Assembly (NCBI RefSeq): GCF_009755885.1
Contig: NZ_VYIX01000001.1
Coordinates: forward strand, 392,419 to 456,418
Length of the DNA stretch: 64,000 nucleotides
Direction of reading: 5' to 3'
Source: Brachyspira sp. SAP_772
GTDB lineage: Bacteria; Spirochaetota; Brachyspiria; Brachyspirales; Brachyspiraceae
The notes below the pieces were generated by a model. That model had not been told where the DNA came from, did not search any database, and worked only from the letters and a program-made list of their open reading frames with translations. Both the position numbers and the translations under genes were made by a program. Below, one piece after another: positions 1 to 7,283 of this stretch; the first letter of the stretch is position 1; every line of letters starts with the position of its first letter.

Positions 1-246
1 TTACCTTTTGCTCAAGCAAGATGGTGTGCTGCTGCCAATGCTAATTCACATATAGTATTATCAGATTATGCTGAAAGAGATTTTGGTAAGAAATTTGGTA
101 CTTTAATAAAAGAATTAAAACTTCTTACTCGTGCTGTATTTGTACTTGATAAAAACAATGTTGTTAAATATGTACAATATGTTCCAGAAATTACTAATGA
201 ACCTGATTATGAATCAGCAATAAAAGCAGCTAAAGAGCTTTTATAA
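1..246 (+). CDS. tpx: thiol peroxidase Tpx, 3' part only
   Basis: The first 81 codons seen are the C-terminal half of an atypical 2-Cys peroxiredoxin of the Tpx family, which reduces hydroperoxides in the cytoplasm using thioredoxin. The reading frame enters from the left edge, so the start and the peroxidatic cysteine are outside the window. Family hallmarks visible are the resolving-cysteine region (ARWCAA), LSDYAERDFG, LIKELKLLTRAVFVLD and the terminal NEPDYE stretch. It stops with TAA and is followed at once by a rho-independent terminator, so it is not co-transcribed with the next peroxidase gene unless there is read-through. Identification is firm; only the length is unknown. Confidence 0.93.
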   Translation, partial: LPFAQARWCAAANANSHIVLSDYAERDFGKKFGTLIKELKLLTRAVFVLDKNNVVKYVQYVPEITNEPDYESAIKAAKELL

Positions 247-268
247 TTAAAATATTTTTTTAGAAATT

Positions 269-305
269 AAGCATATCTTTATTTTTTAAAGGTATGCTTT
301 TTTTA
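269..305 (+). terminator. rho-independent terminator after tpx
   Basis: A 13-bp stem (AAGCATATCTTTA with TAAAGGTATGCTT, one G-U pair) around a short T-rich loop is followed by a run of T. It lies 22 nt after the tpx stop codon and just before the Shine-Dalgarno of the next gene. Confidence 0.85.
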
Positions 306-322
306 AATAAGGAGTTTAAGAG

Positions 323-808
323 ATGAGCATATATGACTATACAGTAAAAGATGCTGAAGGTAAGGATGTAAAATTAAAGAAATATGAAGGAAAAGTTTTG
401 CTTATAATTAATAGTGCCACTAAATGAGGCTTTACTAAACAATATTCTGCGTTGCAGGATTTATATAAAAAATACAAAAAGGATGGTTTTGAAATATTAG
501 ACTTTCCTTGTAATCAATTTGGCGGACAGGCAAAAGAGCCTATTGAGGAAATCGCTGAGTTTAGAAAAGAAAAATACGGTATTACTTTTAAGTTGTTTGA
601 CAAAGTAAAAGTTAATAGCAAAAATGCTGATCCTTTATTTACTTATTTGAGAACCGAAAAACCAACTGAAGAGGGAGTTGATAAAATAAGATGGAATTTC
701 GGTAAATTTTTAATAGACAGACATGGAAACATAGTTGGGCGTTATGACCCTAGGGTAAAGCCTGAAGAACTTGATGAGATAGTAGGCGAGTTGTTAAAAA
801 AAGAATAA
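323..808 (+). CDS. gpx: glutathione peroxidase, selenocysteine-containing (in-frame TGA at 425-427)
   Basis: Reduces hydroperoxides in the cytoplasm through a Sec/Gln/Trp/Asn active site. Reading from ATG 323, with AAGGAG at 310-314 region upstream, gives 161 residues if the TGA at 425-427 is decoded as selenocysteine (residue 35). The context NSATK-U-GFT is exactly where the family has Cys or Sec. The rest of the tetrad is present: Gln in PCNQFGG, and Trp and Asn in RWNFGKF. The frame is open on both sides of this single TGA, and the full length matches bacterial GPx proteins. A translation begun after the TGA would lack the active site. A stem-loop fitting the bacterial SECIS rule lies just downstream. 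A C-to-A sequencing error (TGC to TGA) is the main alternative. Neighbouring tpx suggests a peroxide-defence pairing, though a terminator separates them. Confidence 0.88.
425..459 (+). promoter_or_regulatory. bacterial SECIS-like element (UGA plus downstream hairpin)
   Basis: After the TGA codon, TTCTGC at 445-450 pairs with GCAGGA at 454-459 (six pairs, one G-U) around the three-base loop GTT at 451-453. Bacterial SECIS elements that recruit SelB carry a G and U in a small apical loop roughly 16-37 nt from the UGA; here 23 nt separate them. This is a pattern match, not a measured SelB site. Confidence 0.72.
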
Positions 809-813
809 AAAAT

Positions 814-853
814 TAAGGGCTTTTATATGTTTCTATATAGAAGCTCTTTTTTA
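814..853 (+). terminator. rho-independent terminator after gpx
   Basis: AGGGCTTTTATA pairs with TATATAGAAGCTCT (small mismatches and G-U) around a short loop, and six T residues follow. It begins a few bases after the gpx stop. Confidence 0.75.
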
Positions 854-891
854 TGTATTTTTAATTAAACTAAAATTCTATGTTATAGTTT

Positions 892-919
892 TTGACAATT
901 GAAATTTTTCTAGTATAAT
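892..919 (+). promoter_or_regulatory. sigma-70-type promoter for cutC
   Basis: TTGACA at 892-897 and TATAAT at 914-919 are both perfect hexamers separated by 16 bp, 44 bp before the cutC start. Confidence 0.8.
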
Positions 920-963
920 TAATATATTTTAACTAATTTGATAATTTATAAAGGCATTATTAT

Positions 964-1701
964 ATGAATAAAAAAATAGAAATATGTGTGGATAGTGTAG
1001 AGTCTTGTATAAGTGCTGAAAAAGGAGGAGCTGACAGGCTTGAACTTTGCGGCAATATGTTTGAGGGAGGTACAACTCCTAGTTTTGGTGTTTTAGAATT
1101 AGCAAGAGAGAAAATAAATATACCAATATATGCAATGGTGCGTCCTAGAGGAGGGGATTTCTGCTATAATAATATTGAGTTTGAAATAATGAAAAGAGAA
1201 ATAAAACTCATGAAAGAATTAAAAATTGACGGAATAGTGTTTGGAATACTCACGAAAGATGGAAAAGTTGATAAAAAAAGATGCTGCGAGTTATTAGATT
1301 TATGGGGTAGCAGTAAAGCAACATTTCATAGGGCAATAGATGTAAGCTCTGATTTAAATAAAGCATGCGAAGATATTATATCAATTGGGTTTGAGAGAAT
1401 ACTTACTTCAGGCGGTGAAGCTAATGTTATGAGCGGTATAATAAAATTGAAAGAATTGGTTGAAAAATATAATGATAAAATAATAATAATGCCCGGAAGC
1501 GGAATAAATGAAAGAAACATTGAATATATAAAAGAGATTGTTAAGGCTAATGAATATCATATGACAGCAAACAAGACAGTTGAAAGTGTGATGCAATACA
1601 GAAATGAAAATATATTTATGGGGGTAGCTTTAAGGTCTCCAGAGTTTAGTGTTAAATATACCGATGAAAATAAAGTTAAGAATATTAAATCAAAAATATG
1701 A
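964..1701 (+). CDS. cutC: CutC family copper homeostasis protein
   Basis: A 245-residue TIM-barrel protein of the CutC family, close to the usual family length. Signature segments are EICVDSVES at the N-terminus, GGADRLELC (21-29), VRPRGGDFCY (59-68), TFHRAID (120-126) and LTSGGE (147-152). CutC was linked to copper tolerance in Escherichia coli. Its biochemical activity remains uncertain, so the name is a family label rather than a proven role. The gene has its own strong promoter and stands alone between a terminator upstream and another promoter downstream, so it appears monocistronic. Confidence 0.92.
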   Translation: MNKKIEICVDSVESCISAEKGGADRLELCGNMFEGGTTPSFGVLELAREKINIPIYAMVRPRGGDFCYNNIEFEIMKREIKLMKELKIDGIVFGILTKDGKVDKKRCCELLDLWGSSKATFHRAIDVSSDLNKACEDIISIGFERILTSGGEANVMSGIIKLKELVEKYNDKIIIMPGSGINERNIEYIKEIVKANEYHMTANKTVESVMQYRNENIFMGVALRSPEFSVKYTDENKVKNIKSKI

Positions 1702-1703
1702 TA

Positions 1704-1731
1704 TTGACATAAATTAATATTTAATTATGAT
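1704..1731 (+). promoter_or_regulatory. promoter for azlC-azlD-pncC
   Basis: TTGACA at 1704-1709 and TATGAT at 1726-1731 with 16-bp spacing, directly after the cutC stop codon and 34 bp before azlC. Confidence 0.7.
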
Positions 1732-1765
1732 ATCTATTCGATAATTTAGTAAATAATAAGAAAAT

Positions 1766-2482
1766 ATGAATAAACAAGAATTAGTTTCAACATTAAAATA
1801 CGCTTTTCCAAAGACTATACCAGTTCTCATTGGATATTTATTTTTAGGTATGGCTTATGGTATATTGATGAAGGCGAAGGGTTTTAGTACTTTTCTTGCT
1901 ATGTTTATGAGTATGGCGGCATATTGCGGAAGTATGCAGTATGTAGCTATAAATTATTTGTTTTTAGCTCCTTTTAATCCTTTATACGCTTTTATATTAA
2001 CATTAACAGTAAACTCAAGAATGTCTTTTTATGGCATATCAATGGTAAGTAAATATAAGGGCACTGGTTTATTAAAGCCTTTTTTAATATTTTCTTTGAG
2101 CGATGAGACTTTTTCTATACTTTGCAGTGGTACTGTTCCTGAAAATGTAAACAGAAAAGCGTTTTTATTTTTTGTTTCTTTTTTTGATTATATTTATTGG
2201 GCTTTGGGTACTTTAATTGGATGTTTGATAGGTAATATTATTAGGTTTAATACCAAAGGGCTTGATTTTGTTTTAACTGCTTTATTTGTGGTGATATTTG
2301 TAGAGCAATGGCTTGATAGCAATAATAATCATAAGGGAGCTATTATAGGACTTATATGTTCCATACCTATTTTGATATTTAAAACCAATATATTTATAGT
2401 ATTTTCTATGGTTTTAATATTTATTGTTATAAGCATTAGTTATAAGATTGATAAACGTAGAGAGAGGGGAGTCAATGAGTGA
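1766..2482 (+). CDS. azlC: AzlC family branched-chain amino acid exporter, large subunit
   Basis: A 238-residue polytopic inner-membrane protein with about six or seven hydrophobic segments. The N-terminal AFPKTIPVLIGYLFLGMAYG and the SMAAYCGSMQYVA stretch are typical of AzlC. AzlC pairs with the small membrane protein AzlD to export branched-chain amino acids or analogues (family knowledge from Bacillus azlCD and ygaZH). The next gene is azlD, whose start codon overlaps the azlC end by 8 nt, which suggests coupled translation. The true substrate here cannot be read from sequence. Confidence 0.9.
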   Translation: MNKQELVSTLKYAFPKTIPVLIGYLFLGMAYGILMKAKGFSTFLAMFMSMAAYCGSMQYVAINYLFLAPFNPLYAFILTLTVNSRMSFYGISMVSKYKGTGLLKPFLIFSLSDETFSILCSGTVPENVNRKAFLFFVSFFDYIYWALGTLIGCLIGNIIRFNTKGLDFVLTALFVVIFVEQWLDSNNNHKGAIIGLICSIPILIFKTNIFIVFSMVLIFIVISISYKIDKRRERGVNE

Positions 2483-2804
2483 TAGAGAAATTTTTATAAC
2501 TGCATTAGTAGTTGTTTTTGCAACAGCTATTTTAAGATTGTTGCCTTTTATAATAATAAGAAAATCTATTGCTGAAAGAAGATATATTCAATACTTAGGA
2601 GATATAATCCCATATGCCATGATAGCACTGCTTGTAATATATTGCATAAAAGACATAAATATAATAAAATTCCCATATGGCTTGCCTGAAATAATATCTA
2701 TAATTGTTGTAGCCATTTTCCAAATTATTAAAAGAAATGTGCTTATTAGTATAGGTTTGGGTACAGTTATATATATGTTTTTAGTGCAGGTTATTTTTGT
2801 TTAG
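2475..2804 (+). CDS. azlD: AzlD family branched-chain amino acid exporter, small subunit
   Basis: A 109-residue membrane protein with about three or four hydrophobic helices. The ATG at 2475 is chosen because GAGAGGGGA lies just upstream. An upstream in-frame start at 2448 would add nine hydrophilic residues inside azlC and has no better ribosome site. The segment RLLPFIIIRK is the AzlD hallmark, near where the family has a conserved Arg-Pro. It overlaps azlC and is followed 11 nt later by pncC. Confidence 0.88.
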   Translation: MSDREIFITALVVVFATAILRLLPFIIIRKSIAERRYIQYLGDIIPYAMIALLVIYCIKDINIIKFPYGLPEIISIIVVAIFQIIKRNVLISIGLGTVIYMFLVQVIFV

Positions 2805-2815
2805 GATTTATATTT

Positions 2816-3301
2816 ATGGATAGAATAAAAGTAAAATCTCAAAATGTAGTAAAACTTCTTATTGAGAAGAGATTAAAAATTACTTCTGCTGAGTCTTGCA
2901 CAGGAGGGCTTTTTTCTTCATCTATAACATCTGTAAGCGGTTCATCAGAATGCTTTGAAGGCTCTTTTGTAACATATTCTAATAGAATAAAAAACAAAAT
3001 TATAGGCGTAAAAGAAGAAACTTTGTCAAAATATGGTGCTGTTAGCGAAGAGTGCGTGTTAGAAATGGCAGAAAACAGTAGAAAAATGATGGATAGTGAT
3101 ATATCAATAGCAATAAGCGGTATAGCAGGTCCAAATGGAGGCACTAAAGAGAAGCCTGTTGGATTAGTCTTTATATGTTTATCAGCAGAAAATTATATAA
3201 AAGCTTATAAAAACATATTCTATGGAGATAGAGATAATATTAGAAACTTAAGTGTATTATTTGCTTTAGATTTGGTTGAAAATTATATACAAAATCTTTA
3301 A
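2816..3301 (+). CDS. pncC: nicotinamide-nucleotide amidohydrolase PncC (CinA C-terminal domain)
   Basis: A 161-residue stand-alone CinA C-terminal domain. This family deamidates nicotinamide mononucleotide to nicotinic acid mononucleotide in the pyridine-nucleotide salvage cycle. Motifs seen are SAESCTGG (24-31), the YSNRIKNKIIGV segment, and SGIAGPNGGTKEKPVGLVF (101-119). The N-terminal MoaB-like domain of full CinA is absent, as in the E. coli YgaD type. It sits 11 nt after azlD, so it is probably the last gene of that operon. No functional tie between NMN recycling and amino-acid export is evident. Confidence 0.9.
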   Translation: MDRIKVKSQNVVKLLIEKRLKITSAESCTGGLFSSSITSVSGSSECFEGSFVTYSNRIKNKIIGVKEETLSKYGAVSEECVLEMAENSRKMMDSDISIAISGIAGPNGGTKEKPVGLVFICLSAENYIKAYKNIFYGDRDNIRNLSVLFALDLVENYIQNL

Positions 3302-3373
3302 TTTGTAAAAATTGCAAAAAATGATACTAAAACCGTTAAAAAGCGAAAAAAGTAATATAAAGGCTCAAAAATA

Positions 3374-3471
3374 TTATGTTTACTTATTGACAAAAATAAT
3401 TATGTAAACTAATATATAAAACATATAAAAAAATTGGAAATAAACATAATTTTTTTATAAAGTAAACATAA
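3374..3471 (+). repeat. repeated decamer GTAAACATAA around the fliF promoters
   Basis: TTATGTTTAC at 3374-3383 is the exact inverse of GTAAACATAA at 3462-3471. A 9-of-10 copy, TAAACATAA, lies at 3441-3449, and TTATGTAAAC at 3400-3409 is a related half. The copies flank the -35 of the first promoter and overlap the second. They could be an operator. Chance is possible in such A+T-rich DNA. Confidence 0.4.
3387..3415 (+). promoter_or_regulatory. sigma-70-type promoter upstream of fliF
   Basis: TTGACA at 3387-3392, 17-bp spacer, TAATAT at 3410-3415. It lies about 100 bp before fliF and upstream of the sigma-28-type promoter. Confidence 0.6.
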
Positions 3472-3484
3472 CTATAGCCGATAC
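3458..3484 (+). promoter_or_regulatory. sigma-28 (FliA)-type promoter of the fliF operon
   Basis: TAAAGTAA at 3458-3465, exactly 11 bp, then GCCGATAC at 3477-3484. The flagellar sigma-28 consensus is TAAAGTTT-N11-GCCGATAA, so 13 of 16 positions match with exact spacing. The fliF start lies 34 bp downstream, with AAGGTGG as the ribosome site. Confidence 0.8.
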
Positions 3485-3517
3485 AATATAAAGAGAACTT
3501 TTTAAGGTGGTATTCTA

Positions 3518-5215
3518 ATGGATTTTGTGAATAAATTAATTGGGCAAGTAAAAAATATTTTCGCAAAAACTACAAAAGTACAAAAAGCTATACTTATAGG
3601 GGTATTAGTAGTTGCTTTAGGAGCAATAGCAGCTACAGTATTTTTTACTTCTAGAAGAGCAGGTACATTATTGTTTCAAAATGCACTAACACAAGAAGAT
3701 GCAAGAAATGTTATAGCTGTTTTGGATGCAAACAATATCAAATATCAATATAGAAATGGATTTATTACATTAAACAATGAGGCTGATAAAGCTAAAGCAG
3801 AATTGGAATTAGTAAAAGAAGGCAGAATGCCAATGGGAGTAGATGGTTGGGAATTATTTGATGCTCCTCGTATCGGTATAACAGATGCAGAATTAGATAT
3901 TAACAAAAGAAGATCATTAACAAAAGCAATAACACAATTATTAACTAAATTAGATTTTGTACAAGAGGCTACAGTTGATTTGGCATTTCCTAAGAAAGAA
4001 TATTTAACAGATGTAGATTCCCCTGTTACAGCATCAGTAGTAATTAAAGCACAGCCTTTCAAAGAAGATGTTTTAAGAGACCCAAAAACAGTTAGAGGCT
4101 TACAACAATTAATAGCTATGGGTGTTGATAAATTAAAACCAGAGTTTGTAACAATTACAGATAGTACAGGATACGTATTAACTGATTTTACAGATGAGGC
4201 TGCTAATTTAAAATTAAAAGTAGCTCAAGAAGAGTTAAAAATAGTTGACAGAGAGAGAAAAAAGATAGAAAATAAAATAAGACAAACATTAGGAAGAATA
4301 TATACAAATAGAGTAGAGACAACAATAGCATTAGAACTTATATGGGACGATATTACAATAACAAATAATTTGGTTCTTCCTATAATACTTAAAGAAGATG
4401 ACCCAACAACACCTTATGATGATAGCCAATTTACAAATAAAGTTCAAGTATCAAGCCGTACAGTAACAGAAGATTGGAAAGGTCAGCAATTTATACCACA
4501 AGGTGCAGCTGGTGCAGAGGAAAATGTTCCTCCGGGTTATAAAGATAAAACAGACAGATGGCAGACATACACAAAAACAGATAGCCAAGATAACTATGAA
4601 TTAAGCAAAAGATACGAAGCTATAAAGAAAGGAAGCTATCAGATAGGTAAAATATCTGCTGCTGTTGCTTTAGATGGAAGATGGACAAAGGTTTATGATG
4701 CTAATGGTAATGCTGTAATAACTAATGGTTCTAGCTATTTAAGAGAGTATCATCCAGTAACTGCTGATGAGATAAAAAATGTTACAGCATTAGTACAAGC
4801 AGCTATAGGATATGACTTAAAAAGAGGTGACCAAGTTAGCGTAACACATATTCAGTTTGACCATTGGGATAGATTTAATGCAGAAGATGCTAAATTATTA
4901 AGAAACAATTTTATAAAGAGAGTTCTTATAATTTCTATGATAGGATTGTTGGCATTATTTATATTAGTGCTTATAATCAGATCTATACAGAAAGAGCTTG
5001 CTAGAAGACGCAGACTTAGAGAGGAAGAGCTTGAACGCAAACAGATGGAAATGCGTAGACAGGCTATGATGAATGCCAATGAAGAACCTATGAGTGAGAT
5101 TAACTTAGAGGATGCAGCTCGTAAGAAACTTATGGAAGAAGTTATAAGAGTAAGTCATGAAAGACCAGAGGATGTTGCTCAATTGCTACGTACTTGGATG
5201 GCAGATGATAAATAA
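3518..5215 (+). CDS. fliF: flagellar MS-ring protein FliF
   Basis: Forms the membrane ring on which the flagellar rotor and export gate assemble. At 565 residues it is of normal family length. An N-terminal transmembrane helix lies at about 24-45 and a second one at about 468-490. Between them is the periplasmic ring-building region, with the SRRAGTLLFQNAL and LTKAITQLLTKLDFVQEATV segments. The cytoplasmic tail (ARKKLMEEVIRVSHERPEDVAQLLRTWM) is the FliG-binding part. It is the first gene of a run fliF-G-H-I-J. The proximal-rod genes flgB, flgC and fliE that often precede fliF are not here, where pncC lies instead. Confidence 0.97.
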   Translation: MDFVNKLIGQVKNIFAKTTKVQKAILIGVLVVALGAIAATVFFTSRRAGTLLFQNALTQEDARNVIAVLDANNIKYQYRNGFITLNNEADKAKAELELVKEGRMPMGVDGWELFDAPRIGITDAELDINKRRSLTKAITQLLTKLDFVQEATVDLAFPKKEYLTDVDSPVTASVVIKAQPFKEDVLRDPKTVRGLQQLIAMGVDKLKPEFVTITDSTGYVLTDFTDEAANLKLKVAQEELKIVDRERKKIENKIRQTLGRIYTNRVETTIALELIWDDITITNNLVLPIILKEDDPTTPYDDSQFTNKVQVSSRTVTEDWKGQQFIPQGAAGAEENVPPGYKDKTDRWQTYTKTDSQDNYELSKRYEAIKKGSYQIGKISAAVALDGRWTKVYDANGNAVITNGSSYLREYHPVTADEIKNVTALVQAAIGYDLKRGDQVSVTHIQFDHWDRFNAEDAKLLRNNFIKRVLIISMIGLLALFILVLIIRSIQKELARRRRLREEELERKQMEMRRQAMMNANEEPMSEINLEDAARKKLMEEVIRVSHERPEDVAQLLRTWMADDK

Positions 5216-5265
5216 ATAAGTTAAATAAAAAATATTGAGTTATAATTTTTTATAGGAGTTTAAGT

Positions 5266-6300
5266 ATGGCTGCGGCTACTAATGAAAAAGAAAAAAAACA
5301 ACGCGTATTAAGCGGACGTCAGAAAGTTGCTATATTTTTAGTTTCTTTAGGAATGGAAGCTTCTAGCGAGATATTTAAGCATTTACGCGAAGAGGAGATA
5401 GAGCAAATCACATTTGATATTGCGAGACTTGAGAATATTGAATCTGCCGATAAAGATGCTGTATTTAGAGAATTCCAAGAGATGATGATAGCTCAAGACT
5501 TTATAACTCAAGGCGGTATAGATTATGCTAGAGACTTGCTTGAAAGATCTGTAGGAAGCCAAAAAGCAAGCGATATAATAAACAGACTTACTTCTTCATT
5601 ACAAGTAAGACCGTTTGATTTTATACGCCGTACAGATCCAGCTCACTTACTTAACTTTATACAAGGTGAGCACCCTCAAACTATAGCACTTATTTTAGCA
5701 TATTTGGAAGCTCCAAAGGCAGCAAGCATATTAGGAGCATTGCCTTCAGAAATACAGCCTGATGTTGCTAAGAGAATTGCTACAATGGACAGAACTTCTC
5801 CTGAGGTTTTAAGAGAGGTTGAAAGAGTACTTGAGAGAAAACTTTCTACACTTGCTAGTGAAGACTTTACTTCTGCAGGCGGTATAGATTCTATAGTTGA
5901 AATTATTAACAGCGTTGATAGATCTACAGAGAAAAGTATTATCGAGAGTTTGGAAGAGGACGATCCGGAACTTGCAGAAGAAATCAAGAAACGTATGTTT
6001 GTATTCGAAGATATTGTTTTACTTGATGACAGGGCTATACAGAAAGTACTTCGTGAAGTTGATTCTAGCGATTTGGCTAAGGCACTTAAGAGTGTCGATT
6101 CTGATGCTCAAGATAAGGTTTATAGAAACATGTCAAAACGTGCTGCTGCATTGCTTAAAGAGGATATGGACTTTATGGGACCTGTTCGTCTTAAAGATGT
6201 TGAAGAAGCTCAGCAGAAAATTGTTAATATCATTCGTAAGCTTGAAGAGCAGGGAGACATTGTTGTGGCTCGTGCTGGTGAAGATGAGATGGTTGTTTGA
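5266..6300 (+). CDS. fliG: flagellar motor switch protein FliG
   Basis: The rotor component that contacts FliF through its N-terminal domain, FliM through the middle domain and the stator through the C-terminal domain. The 344 residues match the family. RQKVAIFLVSLG marks the N-terminal domain, the EHPQTIALILAYL motif near residue 135 is the FliM-binding signature, and MFVFEDIVLLDDRAIQKVLREVD belongs to the torque-generating C-terminal domain with its charged residues. It lies 50 nt after fliF with GGAG as ribosome site, in the same operon. An open frame in another phase at its 3' end is only a shadow. Confidence 0.97.
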   Translation: MAAATNEKEKKQRVLSGRQKVAIFLVSLGMEASSEIFKHLREEEIEQITFDIARLENIESADKDAVFREFQEMMIAQDFITQGGIDYARDLLERSVGSQKASDIINRLTSSLQVRPFDFIRRTDPAHLLNFIQGEHPQTIALILAYLEAPKAASILGALPSEIQPDVAKRIATMDRTSPEVLREVERVLERKLSTLASEDFTSAGGIDSIVEIINSVDRSTEKSIIESLEEDDPELAEEIKKRMFVFEDIVLLDDRAIQKVLREVDSSDLAKALKSVDSDAQDKVYRNMSKRAAALLKEDMDFMGPVRLKDVEEAQQKIVNIIRKLEEQGDIVVARAGEDEMVV

Positions 6301-6338
6301 TGTGTATTTATTTTGATTATTAATTAGGAGTTTAAATT

Positions 6339-7238
6339 ATGCCAGAAAAGGTTTTTAAGGCTAAAAGTATCGTTGAACTTACTCAAAAAGTTAATATAGC
6401 TGTACCGCATCATAAGCTTCAGGAAGAGATAGATTTTGAAGAGCAGGAAGAATATCATGGTCCTTCTATAGAGGAAATTGAGGCAGAGATTGCTGGACTT
6501 AGAGCTCAGTGGGAAGAAGATTTAAAAGACATGAGAAGAAAGGCTGCTGATGAGGCTCAAAGAATTATAGAAGATGCTAAAAATCAGGCTTTTGAAATTT
6601 TTAAATCTAAGCAAAATGAAGTGCATATTATGTCTGAGCAGGCTAAAGTGGATGCTTCAAGAATTATACAAGATGCTAATGCTGAAAAAGAAAAAATACA
6701 AAGCGAGTCTGAATCTATAAAAGAAGCTGCATACAAAGAAGGATATGCTAAAGGTTATGATGAGGGCTTTGAAAAATCTTTTGCTGACGGCAATAATGAT
6801 TTAATTAAACTCAATGAAAAATTAAAAAAGATATTAGCTGAAACTATTAATAAGAGAAATGAAATAATAGACACAGCAGAAGCTCAGCTTATAGAGGTTG
6901 CTATACTCATTGCTAAGAGGGTGGTAAAAATGCTCACAGAAAAAGACAAAGGTATAGTAATAAGAAATATTCAAGAGGCATTAAGAAGAATTAAAGGAAG
7001 AACTAAAATCACTATAAGAGTAAATATTGATGATTTAGAGATTTCTGCAAGGCACAAAGATGAGTTTTATCAGATGCTTGACAAGATTGAGGGGGTTACA
7101 GTATTAGAGGATCCTAATGTTGATGTGGGCGGTTGTATGATAGAAACTGACTTCGGCGACATTGATGCTAGAATTAACACTCAATTAAATGAAATAGAAA
7201 CTGCTATAAAAGAAGTAGAGCCTATAAAAGGATTTTAA
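6339..7238 (+). CDS. fliH: flagellar export apparatus protein FliH
   Basis: Peripheral regulator of the FliI ATPase in the flagellar type III export system. The 299-residue product has a charged N-terminal region, a long Ala/Glu/Lys-rich coiled coil (about 45-165) and a C-terminal domain that resembles V/F-type ATPase subunit E (IEVAILIAKRVVKML onwards). The GYAKGYDEGFEKSF segment has the small-residue-every-fourth pattern common in FliH. Its place between fliG and fliI fits the standard order. Confidence 0.92.
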   Translation: MPEKVFKAKSIVELTQKVNIAVPHHKLQEEIDFEEQEEYHGPSIEEIEAEIAGLRAQWEEDLKDMRRKAADEAQRIIEDAKNQAFEIFKSKQNEVHIMSEQAKVDASRIIQDANAEKEKIQSESESIKEAAYKEGYAKGYDEGFEKSFADGNNDLIKLNEKLKKILAETINKRNEIIDTAEAQLIEVAILIAKRVVKMLTEKDKGIVIRNIQEALRRIKGRTKITIRVNIDDLEISARHKDEFYQMLDKIEGVTVLEDPNVDVGGCMIETDFGDIDARINTQLNEIETAIKEVEPIKGF

Positions 7239-7283
7239 TTAAAACTGTTTAAAAAACTACTATAATAATAAAAAGGTTTATTT

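Noticed and set aside
452-808. Glutathione peroxidase starting at TTG 452
   Set aside because: It would lack the active-site residue and about 43 N-terminal codons, and it has no ribosome site. The frame clearly continues upstream through the TGA to ATG 323 with a good AAGGAG.
5897-6316. Open frame of 139 codons overlapping the end of fliG in another phase
   Set aside because: It lies wholly within the conserved fliG C-terminal domain, has a biased Leu/Arg composition typical of shadow frames, and has no ribosome site.
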